Below, piece after piece: positions 34,577-43,451 of a stretch of DNA of 64,000 nt; the first letter of the stretch is position 1; every line of letters starts with the position of its first letter. The position numbers were made by a program, and so were the translations under genes. This DNA comes from Nitrosomonas sp. Lineage in GTDB: Bacteria; Pseudomonadota; Gammaproteobacteria; Burkholderiales; Nitrosomonadaceae. Below the pieces are notes generated by a model, which worked only from the letters and a program-made list of their open reading frames with translations, was not told the origin of the DNA and did no database searches. The DNA lies in NCBI GenBank assembly GCA_024281995.1, contig JAMWZW010000007.1, forward strand, positions 82,249-146,248, in the 5' to 3' direction.

Positions 34577-37090
34577 TTAGGAAGCTGTTTTACGGGTCGT
34601 TTGTTTTCTTGATTGCTGCACTTTGGAATTTGCTTCAGTTGTTTTCTTGGGAGTTTTTTGCTCGAACTCAAAGCTTATCTTGCCATCGTTATTTTTCACT
34701 AGGTAGGCTGAAAAAGGCCTGCCTTTTTTAGAAATGAATTTTGTAAGCAAGTCAGTTTTTCCACTTTCCAATAGTTTAGTAACTTGTTCACGTTCGATAG
34801 GACGCTCAAGAATGATTTTTCCTGTTTTAAAATTACAAGTACGGTTAGCGCCAACGGATTTTTCACAAACGTAATGCAAGCCGTGCTCATAGACTGCGTG
34901 ATTACATTTGGGGCATTTGCCCAAGGACGTTTGACCGCTGAAATCAACTGCTTCTTGCTCATCGGCATTGCCAAAATCAAATTTCATCTCAAAAGTGTCA
35001 GTGAGTTTGATAATTGCATTAAACGGCGATCCCATTTTACTTCGAAAACCTTGCAGCGGACCTACTTGATGCTGTGTAATTAAGGATTCCATTTCTTCAA
35101 CTTCAAATTGGCGTCCAGCCAGAATTTTCCAAAGAGCAAAATCGCATTTCTGGCATTGAAATTTCTTGTATGTTTCGTGCACTGTTCCACCACATTTTGG
35201 ACAGGGCGATTTCAGTATAGAGAAATCGCCAGCTATAGTTTCACCACGGGAGGTCTTGGCTTGTTCGACAATATGGCGCGTCATTTCGACAATCTTTTCC
35301 ATAAAAGCTGTGCGTTTTAAACGACCTTGTTCTATTTGGCGTAATTGGAATTCCCAATTGCCGGTCAATTCAGGTGAAATAAGTTCGGGAATCTTGAGTC
35401 CACGCAATAATGTGATCAATGAAAATGCTTTGGCAGTCGGGTGAAGTTCCCGCCCAACTCGTTGTAGATAATTCTCAAACACGAGGCCTTCAATGATTGC
35501 CGCACGTGTTGCAGGTGTGCCTAAGCCTTTTGCACTCATGGCTGCTCGTAGTTCTTCATCTTCTACAAGTTTGCCCGCTCCTTCCATGGCAGAAAGTAAA
35601 GTGGCTTCAGTAAATCTTGCGGGTGGGCGAGTCTGATTGGCGATAATATTGACTTCTTCGGTTGTGACAGATTCTCCAGGGGTGATTGCAACGAGCATTG
35701 TGTCGCTTTCTCCGTCGTCTGTTTTAACTGATTTTCCATAGACCGCTCGCCAGCCAGAGTTGGTCATGACTTTACCTTCAGTTTTGAAGGGTTCCTTTTC
35801 TACTCGTGTAATGCGTGTAGTAATCAGAAACTCAGCAGCAGGGAAAAAAATGGCCAAGAAACGCTTGGTGACAAGATCATATAATTTCGTTTCGGCTTCG
35901 TTTAATTTTGTTGGATTGAGAGACGTTGGAATAATTGCAAAGTGATCTGAAATTTTAGCATTATTAAAAATACGTTTGTTAGGAATCACCCAGTTGGCTG
36001 TCAGAATCTGCTTGGCAAACTTTCCATAATCTGTGCTTTCTAAGTTCTGCAAAGTATCCTTTACGGTTGCAATATAATCTTCAGGTAGTGCACGGGAATC
36101 TGTGCGCGGATAAGTTAGTACCTTATGCTTTTCATATAAAGCTTGTGCTAAGCCGAGTGTAACTTTGGCAGAGAAACCAAAACGACTATTCGCGTCTCGT
36201 TGTAGACTGGTTAAATCATATAGCGGCGGGCAAATTTCTTTACTGGGTTTGCTTTCTTCACTAACGTGACCGCGCTTTCCTTGACATTTGTCTTGAATAA
36301 TTACGGCTTTCTCTTGTTCCCATAGTCGTTCAGGTTTCAATTCCTGATTGATTTTATCTTTGCTGAATTTTTCATCAAACCATTTGCCAACATAATTGCC
36401 GGTGGTAGTTGAAAATGTTGCATGAACTTCCCAGAAATCCTGTGGACGGAATTTTTTAATTTTTTCTTCACGCTCCACAAGTATAGCTAATGTGGGTGTT
36501 TGCACACGGCCTACGGTGGTTTTATGAAATCCACCTTCTTGAGAATTAAAAGCGGTCATGGCACGCGTACCATTAATACCGACGAGCCAATCGGATTCTG
36601 ATCGACTAACAGCTGCTTCAGCAAGTGATTGTACTTCGGAATTATTTAATAATTTGGTAAACCCCTCCCGGATTGCGTCGGGAGTCATCGATTGTAACCA
36701 AAGGCGCTTGATAGGCTTGTTAGTGTTAACATGGCGTACAATGTAGTAGAAAATCAACTCACCTTCACGCCCCGCATCGCAGGCATTAATCAGAGTGTCA
36801 ATATCTTTACGCTTGATAAGCTTATTCAGGAGTTTCAGGCGCGCTGAAGTTTTTTCGATTGGATTTAGATCAAAATGAGGGGGAATAACCGGTAAATTTG
36901 CAAAACTCCACTTGCCACGTTTTACTTCACACTCTTCTGGAATTGCCAGTTCAAGTAAGTGACCTACAGCGGACGAAACAACATATTGATCGTTTTCGAA
37001 GTAATCTGTGTGTTTTGTAAAATTACCTAGCGCTCGAGCAATATCGGCTGCTACAGATGGTTTTTCAGCAATGATCAATGATTTATTCAT
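34577..37090 (-). CDS. topB: DNA topoisomerase III
   Basis: A type IA topoisomerase of 837 residues that separates single-strand-linked DNA. The Toprim domain starts LIIAEKPSVAADIARALG and includes INACDAGREGELI (D105 and E110 region). The catalytic tyrosine is Y327 in LTYPRTDSRALP. The C-terminal third has zinc-ribbon modules (CPKCGGTVHE with CQKCDFALW; CPKCNHAVYE with CNFKTGKI) and a basic, Lys/Thr/Ser-rich tail. It is longer than E. coli TopB because of these ribbons. The neighbours smg and dprA form a conserved betaproteobacterial set. Confidence 0.92.
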   Translation of the reverse strand: MNKSLIIAEKPSVAADIARALGNFTKHTDYFENDQYVVSSAVGHLLELAIPEECEVKRGKWSFANLPVIPPHFDLNPIEKTSARLKLLNKLIKRKDIDTLINACDAGREGELIFYYIVRHVNTNKPIKRLWLQSMTPDAIREGFTKLLNNSEVQSLAEAAVSRSESDWLVGINGTRAMTAFNSQEGGFHKTTVGRVQTPTLAILVEREEKIKKFRPQDFWEVHATFSTTTGNYVGKWFDEKFSKDKINQELKPERLWEQEKAVIIQDKCQGKRGHVSEESKPSKEICPPLYDLTSLQRDANSRFGFSAKVTLGLAQALYEKHKVLTYPRTDSRALPEDYIATVKDTLQNLESTDYGKFAKQILTANWVIPNKRIFNNAKISDHFAIIPTSLNPTKLNEAETKLYDLVTKRFLAIFFPAAEFLITTRITRVEKEPFKTEGKVMTNSGWRAVYGKSVKTDDGESDTMLVAITPGESVTTEEVNIIANQTRPPARFTEATLLSAMEGAGKLVEDEELRAAMSAKGLGTPATRAAIIEGLVFENYLQRVGRELHPTAKAFSLITLLRGLKIPELISPELTGNWEFQLRQIEQGRLKRTAFMEKIVEMTRHIVEQAKTSRGETIAGDFSILKSPCPKCGGTVHETYKKFQCQKCDFALWKILAGRQFEVEEMESLITQHQVGPLQGFRSKMGSPFNAIIKLTDTFEMKFDFGNADEQEAVDFSGQTSLGKCPKCNHAVYEHGLHYVCEKSVGANRTCNFKTGKIILERPIEREQVTKLLESGKTDLLTKFISKKGRPFSAYLVKNNDGKISFEFEQKTPKKTTEANSKVQQSRKQTTRKTAS

Positions 37091-37258
37091 GAATTTTTAG
37101 TGAAAAAACAATTACTGACAATGTATTTTCATGCATGTTATGTATTGCTGAATGAGTAGTAATAAAGCTACAGGAGTTTCTGATAGGCTCATAAAGTTTA
37201 TTGACTCTTGTGGTTATCCCACATGATCACTACACGATACTAATAAAATGACGTAATT

Positions 37259-37717
37259 CTAGTGTCGGTAATGAGAATCGCTGACGAGTAATAATTTTTC
37301 CAGAACTGCATCATCAGTAAGTTGATTTTGAATCCATAATTCAGTGAGCACAATCAATTTGATTTTTTCGAGACTGGACGAATGCTCATCCATTGTCAAA
37401 ACACGATCGATCAATAATTCTCGTTGTAATGGGTTAATAATACCGGCTTGTTCAAGGAAGCAAATAAATCCTCGGCCTTCAGCATCGATTTTTTCCATTT
37501 CATGGTTTGTATAACAGCGAAAAGAATCGCTTTCGGCCAAGCTGGCTGAATAATTACCAATATCGTGTTCTGCCAGTTCTGAAAGCCAATCAAGCGTTTC
37601 AGTAATGTCTTCATCGGCAAATCCAGCTAGGGTAAGTTTGCGTGTTAATGTGGCTGAATCCGGGTAACTGCCGGAATCAAAATAATTTTCAAATAAATAG
37701 ATAAGTATGTCGAACAT
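37259..37717 (-). CDS. smg: Smg family protein (DUF494)
   Basis: A 152-residue protein of the Smg/DUF494 family, starting MFDILIYLFENYFDSG and continuing with GFADEDITETLDWLSEL. The family is conserved beside dprA, fmt and def in proteobacteria; its function is not well established. It begins 67 bp after dprA. Confidence 0.92.
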   Translation of the reverse strand: MFDILIYLFENYFDSGSYPDSATLTRKLTLAGFADEDITETLDWLSELAEHDIGNYSASLAESDSFRCYTNHEMEKIDAEGRGFICFLEQAGIINPLQRELLIDRVLTMDEHSSSLEKIKLIVLTELWIQNQLTDDAVLEKLLLVSDSHYRH

Positions 37718-37784
37718 AATTTACGTTAAATAAGTTATGAGTATAAATACGGAATTAGCATTGTCAGTTAATTATTGTGTAATG

Positions 37785-38879
37785 TCATTGAATTCTCTGA
37801 TAGCACCCACCGGGTAAACTGCTAACCTGACCGTCAAGCTCAAGTATCAATAGCATGGCTGATACTACCTCAGCCGTCAAGCCACTTCGGGCGCATAATG
37901 TGTCGATATCAACGACATCATAACCTAGATATTTGAGTAATGCCGTATTTTCAGTTGGGTTTTCAATAGCGATTTTCTCTTCATTATTTTTGTTTTTGAT
38001 TAATGGAAGATGATTTAATTCATCTAAAATGTCTTGCGTGTTTTCTACGAGTTTCGCACCCTGTTTAATGAGCGCGTGGCAGCCTTTGGATAGCGGTGAA
38101 TGGATCGAACCGGGAATTGCCATTACTTCACGCCCCTGATCCAATGCTTGTCGTGCAGTAATTAATGAGCCACTGCGTAGTGCAGCTTCCACCACTAAAC
38201 AACCTTGGCTTATACCGCTGATAATACGGTTTCTGCGCGGAAAATTTCTTCCAATTGCAGGTGTGCCGAGCGGAAATTCGGAAATTAATGCGCCCTCTTT
38301 TGCCAGTTTATGGGCTAAGGGGTGGTTTTTTGCTGGATAAACAATATCCAGGCCTGTACCGACGATAGCGATGCTGGCAGCAGAACCTCGTAGTCCCCCC
38401 TGGTGAGCGGCGGTATCGATGCCAAGTGCCATGCCGCTAACGATACACAGGCCGGCATTGCTAGCGGCTTCTGAAAAAACTTCGGCATTAGATAAGCCTT
38501 GTGGCGTAGCATTGCGACTACCAACGACTGCCAGTGCAGGAAGTTGCAATAATTCACGCCGGCCTTTGAAATAAAGTAATGGAGGAGGATCAGCGATATT
38601 AAGTAGCTGTGCTGGGTAATCTGGATCAGCTAACGTAATGACAGCATTGATCGGATCTTCCAGCCACTTGAGTGCAGCTGAGATTTTGTTGTGATCCGCT
38701 CCTTGCGTGATGTGTCTTACCGCAGTTTTTTTTACGATACGTTCAATTGCAGGGATATCTGCCGACAAGACTGCCGCAGGACTGCCAAAGGCAACCAACA
38801 GCCGTCGAATGGATTCATCGCCCAGACCATCAATAAGGCAAAGGTTTAGCCATGATTCGATATCTACTGGATGCGTCAT
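37785..38879 (-). CDS. dprA: DNA processing protein DprA
   Basis: DprA protects incoming single-stranded DNA and loads RecA during natural transformation. The 364-residue protein has an N-terminal SAM-like helical domain (LNLCLIDGLGDESIRRLL), a Rossmann core (AVVGSRNATPQG; VSGMALGIDTAAHQGGL; VVEAALRSGSLITARQAL) and a C-terminal winged-helix DML1-like domain (YDVVDIDTLCARSGLTAEVVSAML). All parts are intact. Together with type IV pilus genes at both window ends, this is compatible with natural competence, though comEC and similar genes are not in view. Confidence 0.95.
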   Translation of the reverse strand: MTHPVDIESWLNLCLIDGLGDESIRRLLVAFGSPAAVLSADIPAIERIVKKTAVRHITQGADHNKISAALKWLEDPINAVITLADPDYPAQLLNIADPPPLLYFKGRRELLQLPALAVVGSRNATPQGLSNAEVFSEAASNAGLCIVSGMALGIDTAAHQGGLRGSAASIAIVGTGLDIVYPAKNHPLAHKLAKEGALISEFPLGTPAIGRNFPRRNRIISGISQGCLVVEAALRSGSLITARQALDQGREVMAIPGSIHSPLSKGCHALIKQGAKLVENTQDILDELNHLPLIKNKNNEEKIAIENPTENTALLKYLGYDVVDIDTLCARSGLTAEVVSAMLLILELDGQVSSLPGGCYQRIQ

Positions 38880-38901
38880 AACTACACGATATTAGGGGTA
38901 T

Positions 38902-39936
38902 TTAAGGAGTTTTAACAACATCCAGGATTCTGATCGAATGTGTGCTTTGTACGACTAAAGCATAGGATAGTTTATCAAAGACACGGAATACAAATGCGAG
39001 GCCCGTTCTTTCGTCGGGTAGTTGCACCATTTCTCCTTTGAGAGATTTGGCTTGGCTTCGTCGATAAATAGCCAATACGTGACCCATTTCCAAACCATCG
39101 AGTTTGCCTTTGTTCAGAGTAACGATAGCGTTTCTGCCAATTTCTGTGACACCGCCATATACTGAAATAATGCGACCATTAATCGATAAATCCGGTGCAT
39201 GCGGTGCGTAATTGTTAAAAATAATATCAGGTGCAGGTACTAAGCGGTCACCTTTCAGGATCTCTTCCTTAGCAAGTGTAATGGTTACAGTGCTCACATC
39301 GGCAAAAGCTTCAGCCTTGGCATTTCCTAGGTAAATTGCTTCATAACCCAAGATTTGACCTTTTTGATCGGGATCTTTGAATGCTTTGCCTGAGCGAAAA
39401 AGTTGCCAGGCGTTCCCTTTGTCTTTGGGTAAACCGCTGACATACGCGGTATTGCCGGTACTCAGGGTGACGCGATTATCGCTGGAGCCAAGTATATAGG
39501 GCGCATTTGCAAGTCCATCTTTTTCAATAACCAGAGGTTGGCTTAGAAAAGGTTCGATGGTTGCAGCCGGGATGCTGGGAATAGCTGCAGTAGCGGTTTG
39601 TTCAGTACGGATTTTAGGTGATAATTTGACGGTTCTGATACCGCTACTATCTTCAGCTAGCCGTAATCGGACGCCTTGAAGCGATCTTTCCACGATGACA
39701 ATATCGCCAGGGTAAATTTTGTGCGGATTTTTTACTTGTTCTCGATTTAATCCCCAAATTTCCGGCCAGCGCCAGGGGTCGTTTAGAAATTTAGAGGCAA
39801 TTCCCCATAGTGTGTCACCGGGTACTACCACATGGCGATCAGGACTGTCGCTACGCAGAAGCATACTATCAGTTCTGGCTGATGTTGCAGAAAAGAGACC
39901 AAAGACTAAAATCACAGCTATAATAATTTTTTGCAT
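38902..39936 (-). CDS. Secreted LysM-domain protein
   Basis: A 344-residue exported protein. The signal peptide is about residues 1-20 (IIIAVILVFGLFSATSA). A LysM peptidoglycan-binding domain follows (about 34-85, VVVPGDTLWGIASKF; NPHKIYPGDIVIVE) with the extra Trp-rich insert DPWRWPEIWGL seen in this betaproteobacterial family. The rest is a conserved domain of unknown function. It starts 94 bp from the divergent def gene and precedes dprA by 22 bp, the usual betaproteobacterial order. Confidence 0.9.
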   Translation of the reverse strand: MQKIIIAVILVFGLFSATSARTDSMLLRSDSPDRHVVVPGDTLWGIASKFLNDPWRWPEIWGLNREQVKNPHKIYPGDIVIVERSLQGVRLRLAEDSSGIRTVKLSPKIRTEQTATAAIPSIPAATIEPFLSQPLVIEKDGLANAPYILGSSDNRVTLSTGNTAYVSGLPKDKGNAWQLFRSGKAFKDPDQKGQILGYEAIYLGNAKAEAFADVSTVTITLAKEEILKGDRLVPAPDIIFNNYAPHAPDLSINGRIISVYGGVTEIGRNAIVTLNKGKLDGLEMGHVLAIYRRSQAKSLKGEMVQLPDERTGLAFVFRVFDKLSYALVVQSTHSIRILDVVKTP

Positions 39937-40030
39937 GAATCACTCCGCTGGCGAATTGTAGAGAACATTGAATGACTGGCTTGTGATACGGTCTAATTAA
40001 GCAATTATTTTTTATCACTATACATTTTTT

Positions 40031-40534
40031 ATGGCTATATTAAAAATATTACAATATCCAGATGAAAGGCTGCACATTGTGGCAACCCCCGTAGAACGCA
40101 TCACTGACAGAATTCGCGTACTGGTAGAGAATATGGCTGAAACGATGTATGCTGCGCCGGGAATAGGGTTAGCGGCAACGCAAGTGGATGTGCATGAACG
40201 GATCATCGTTATCGATACTTCGGAGACGCATGATCAGTTACTGGTTTTGATTAATCCGGAAATTATTGCTCGTAGCGGCGTCTCTGACTATGAGGAGGGT
40301 TGTCTGTCGGTTCCCGGTATCTATGGAAAAGTGCAACGTGCTGAATCGGTTACTGTAAGTGCTTTAAATGTTGATGGAGAATCCTATACCTTGGACGCCG
40401 ACGGATTGTTGGCGGTATGCATTCAGCATGAAATGGATCATTTGGCTGGAAAAGTGTTTATAGAATACTGGTCGAAGCTTAAACAGTCGCGCACACTGGC
40501 AAAACTGAAAAAAAAACAGCGTAGTGTCATGTAA
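40031..40534 (+). CDS. def: Peptide deformylase
   Basis: Removes the formyl group from nascent proteins. A 167-residue metalloenzyme with all three motifs: [17 protein letters not shown] with the metal-binding cysteine, and QHEMDHLAG with the two metal histidines and catalytic glutamate. fmt follows 83 bp downstream, so formylation and deformylation enzymes are encoded together. Confidence 0.97.
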   Translation: MAILKILQYPDERLHIVATPVERITDRIRVLVENMAETMYAAPGIGLAATQVDVHERIIVIDTSETHDQLLVLINPEIIARSGVSDYEEGCLSVPGIYGKVQRAESVTVSALNVDGESYTLDADGLLAVCIQHEMDHLAGKVFIEYWSKLKQSRTLAKLKKKQRSVM

Positions 40535-40617
40535 TGGCATGAGTTGGGTATTGCTAGGTATTTTCAACCAGTCGATTCAGTTATAAAGATGGAGTTCCAT
40601 GAATTGATGTATTTACG

Positions 40618-41574
40618 ATGAGAATTATTTTTGCCGGAACTCCTCCTTTTGCAGCAACTGCGCTGGATGCATTGATCGAGGCAAATCACGACATTGTCCT
40701 GGTCTTAACTCAGCCAGATCGTCCTGCGGGCCGGGGAATGAGAAGTACGGCCAGTGCCGTTAAATTGCGTGCTCAGCATTATGGCCTTACCTTGCTACAG
40801 CCGCTGACGCTTAAAACTTCTGAAGTACAGGACCAATTGCGGGAATGCAATGCTGAGGTGATGGTGGTCGCGGCGTATGGCTTGATTTTGCCTAAAGTGG
40901 TACTAGATATTCCTCGAATGGGTTGTGTCAATATTCATGCATCGCTCTTGCCGCGTTGGCGCGGCGCGGCCCCGATTCAGCGAGCCATTTTGGCTGGAGA
41001 TCCAGAAACAGGCATCACGATTATGCAAATGGATGAAGGGTTGGATACTGGAGCTATGTTACTGCAGCATGATCTAAGCATTATGTCGACTGACACAACC
41101 CAGTCATTGCACGATAAATTGAGTGTACTGGGTGCTCAAACTATCGTTGAAGCCCTGGAATTGCTGCAGCGAGACAGATTGGTTTCAAGCGTGCAGGATG
41201 AAGCGCAAGCTACTTATGCAACAAAAATAACAAAAACCGAAGCAGAAATCGATTGGCGTCAGAGTGCGGAACAGATAAATCGCGCTGTGCGAGCGTATAA
41301 TCCAGCGCCCGGGGCTTGTAGCTACTTCCGAGACATGCTTTTGAAGATTTGGCAGGCCAAGGTAATAACGGGAAGTGCAAGCATACCGGGAGAAATTGTT
41401 GCAATAAGCCGGGAGGGTATCATTGTTGCTTGTGGTACCGGGTTGTTGCAAATTGAGATAATACAAAAGTCGGGCGGTAAGAAGTTAGTGATAGCAGATT
41501 TTCTTGCCGGTAATCCTTTGCGGGTGGGTGAATACTTTTCTGTACAGGGTCGTTCTGCAGTAAAACATGATTAA
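40618..41574 (+). CDS. fmt: Methionyl-tRNA formyltransferase
   Basis: Formylates initiator Met-tRNA using 10-formyltetrahydrofolate. The 318-residue protein shows MRIIFAGTPPFAATAL, the catalytic loop NIHASLLPRWRGAAPIQRAI (Asn, His), MDEGLDTGAML and a C-terminal OB-like domain. It overlaps the next gene, rsmB, by 8 bp. Confidence 0.96.
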   Translation: MRIIFAGTPPFAATALDALIEANHDIVLVLTQPDRPAGRGMRSTASAVKLRAQHYGLTLLQPLTLKTSEVQDQLRECNAEVMVVAAYGLILPKVVLDIPRMGCVNIHASLLPRWRGAAPIQRAILAGDPETGITIMQMDEGLDTGAMLLQHDLSIMSTDTTQSLHDKLSVLGAQTIVEALELLQRDRLVSSVQDEAQATYATKITKTEAEIDWRQSAEQINRAVRAYNPAPGACSYFRDMLLKIWQAKVITGSASIPGEIVAISREGIIVACGTGLLQIEIIQKSGGKKLVIADFLAGNPLRVGEYFSVQGRSAVKHD

Positions 41575-42844
41575 GGTTCAACTTGCCGCAGTCTTTGCGA
41601 TCAGCAAGGTTATGGGTGGCGAAAGTTTGACCCCGGTGTTGCAGCAAGCATGGCGTGCTGACTCTACATTATCGAGGCAGCAGAAGGGCGCTATCCAAGA
41701 TTTGAGTTATGGCGTATTGCGTTTTTATGGACAATTGAGCGCTATTCTTGATTTGTTGCTGCAGCGGCCGTTGCGTAATAAGCACTTGCAGTATTTGCTA
41801 TTGGTGAGTGTATATCAATTGCTCTATAGTAAAGCGCAATCGCATACTGTGGTAAATCAGGCAGTTTCAGCTTCGCGCTCCTTGGTTCAAGGAGAAGGCA
41901 TGCAAGGACTGGTGAATGCAGTATTACGCAATTTCATTCGTCAGCGTGAAAACTTATTAAAAAAAGTGGCTGAGAATGAAGTGGGTTGCTATTCTTATCC
42001 ACAATGGTGGATTAACAAGCTAAGATCACAATATCAGTATGATTTTCAAGCGATCCTGGAAGCTGGCAATAAGCATCCTCCCATGACCTTGCGGGTTAAT
42101 CGACGCAAAATCAGCGTTAATGACTATTGTCGACTGCTAGCTGAAAATGCGTTGTGCGCCGAATCGGTAGGTCTTGAAGCATTGCAATTAAATCAACCGG
42201 TAGGAGTGGAGAATTTGCCAGGCTTTGATGCTGGTTTGGTGTCTGTGCAAGATGCGGGCGCGCAGTTTGCTGCTCAATTTCTGGATGTCCACGACGGTAT
42301 GCGTGTGCTGGATGCATGTGCCGCTCCGGGTGGTAAAGGTATGCATTTGCTGGAAATTGCAGATGTGGCACTGACGCTGCTGGATAATGATGCGAAAAGA
42401 CTTGCGTTGATACAACAGAACCTTGCACGGCTGCAAATGACAGCCGAACGTCTGGTATGTGGCGATGCAGCAAATCCTGAGTCATGGTGGGATGGTCGGC
42501 CGTTTGATCGCATTTTGGCCGATGTACCCTGCTCCGCATCCGGTGTAGTGTGTCGGCATCCCGATATCAAGTGGTTGCGGCGTGAGAGTGATCTGGCTAA
42601 ATTTGCAACAACTCAACAGGCAATTTTGAATGCTTTATGGAAAATTCTGAATAAGAATGGTAAGTTGCTTTATGTGACGTGCTCAGTTTTTGCAGAAGAA
42701 AATAGCATGCAAATAGAGGAATTTCTGAAATATCATTCCGATGCAATGCCATTGCCGCTTGCAGGAGGCGGATTAAGCGAGGGACAATTGTTACCCAATA
42801 TTCAACATGATGGATTCTTTTATACTTTATTGCAGAAAATTTAA
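41567..42844 (+). CDS. rsmB: 16S rRNA m5C967 methyltransferase RsmB
   Basis: A 425-residue rRNA methyltransferase. The NusB-like RNA-binding N-terminal domain (about 5-130) precedes a SAM-dependent domain with DACAAPGGKGMHL, DVPCSASGVVCRHPDIKW (first cysteine) and LYVTCSVFAEEN (second, catalytic cysteine). It overlaps fmt at its start and the DUF4390 gene at its end, so it is translated within one operon. Confidence 0.95.
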   Translation: MIKVQLAAVFAISKVMGGESLTPVLQQAWRADSTLSRQQKGAIQDLSYGVLRFYGQLSAILDLLLQRPLRNKHLQYLLLVSVYQLLYSKAQSHTVVNQAVSASRSLVQGEGMQGLVNAVLRNFIRQRENLLKKVAENEVGCYSYPQWWINKLRSQYQYDFQAILEAGNKHPPMTLRVNRRKISVNDYCRLLAENALCAESVGLEALQLNQPVGVENLPGFDAGLVSVQDAGAQFAAQFLDVHDGMRVLDACAAPGGKGMHLLEIADVALTLLDNDAKRLALIQQNLARLQMTAERLVCGDAANPESWWDGRPFDRILADVPCSASGVVCRHPDIKWLRRESDLAKFATTQQAILNALWKILNKNGKLLYVTCSVFAEENSMQIEEFLKYHSDAMPLPLAGGGLSEGQLLPNIQHDGFFYTLLQKI

Positions 42845-43451
42845 TCAAAATACGTGGCAAATGGTATTGTTGTCAGTCAAGCTTATATTTTTATTGTTGT
42901 TTTTTGTAGTGTCAACCACGGCTACGCAAGCGGGTAGTATCCAAATTAAATCTGTTAATTTGGCGGCAGTTGAACAAAATTATATTATCAGCGTTGATTC
43001 TGAAATCATTCTCAATGCAACTTTGGAGCAAGCCCTTGAAAAAGGAATTGTGCTTTATTTTGCGACTAAATTCAGTTTGGTCGATTCGCGCTGGTATTGG
43101 CTGAATGACGAAGTCGCGCGTAGTAAATTAAGAGTTGGATTGAGGTATTACGCGCTTACGCGCCAATATCATTTGAATTATCCAACATACTCGCAAGGCT
43201 TTAATACGCTGCAAGAAGCATTGCGGGCTTTGGGTCAATTGCATGATTTTCCAGTCAGTATTAAGGCTGAATTAAAGCAGGATGTTGATTATATTGCATC
43301 GCTACGGGTGTGGCTTGATCTGACTCGCATGCCTAAGCCATTTCAAGTTGAAGCATTAGGTTCTAGCCAATGGAATTTGAGTTCAGATAGACTGGAGTGG
43401 CGCATGAAGTTGCCAACACCTGAGCAGCCAGTGTTCATAAAAGGTCACTAA
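42807..43451 (+). CDS. DUF4390 exported protein
   Basis: A 214-residue protein of the DUF4390 family, always found between rsmB and ntrY in betaproteobacteria. A hydrophobic export signal (about residues 19-42, MVLLSVKLIFLLLFFVVSTTATQAG) is followed by IILNATLEQALEKGIVLYF and W-rich text typical of the family. If translation begins at the ATG at 42861 the signal peptide has the usual length; the earlier ATG adds 18 residues. Neither has a good ribosome-binding site. Its stop overlaps the ntrY start by one base. Function unknown. Confidence 0.85.
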   Translation: MMDSFILYCRKFNQNTWQMVLLSVKLIFLLLFFVVSTTATQAGSIQIKSVNLAAVEQNYIISVDSEIILNATLEQALEKGIVLYFATKFSLVDSRWYWLNDEVARSKLRVGLRYYALTRQYHLNYPTYSQGFNTLQEALRALGQLHDFPVSIKAELKQDVDYIASLRVWLDLTRMPKPFQVEALGSSQWNLSSDRLEWRMKLPTPEQPVFIKGH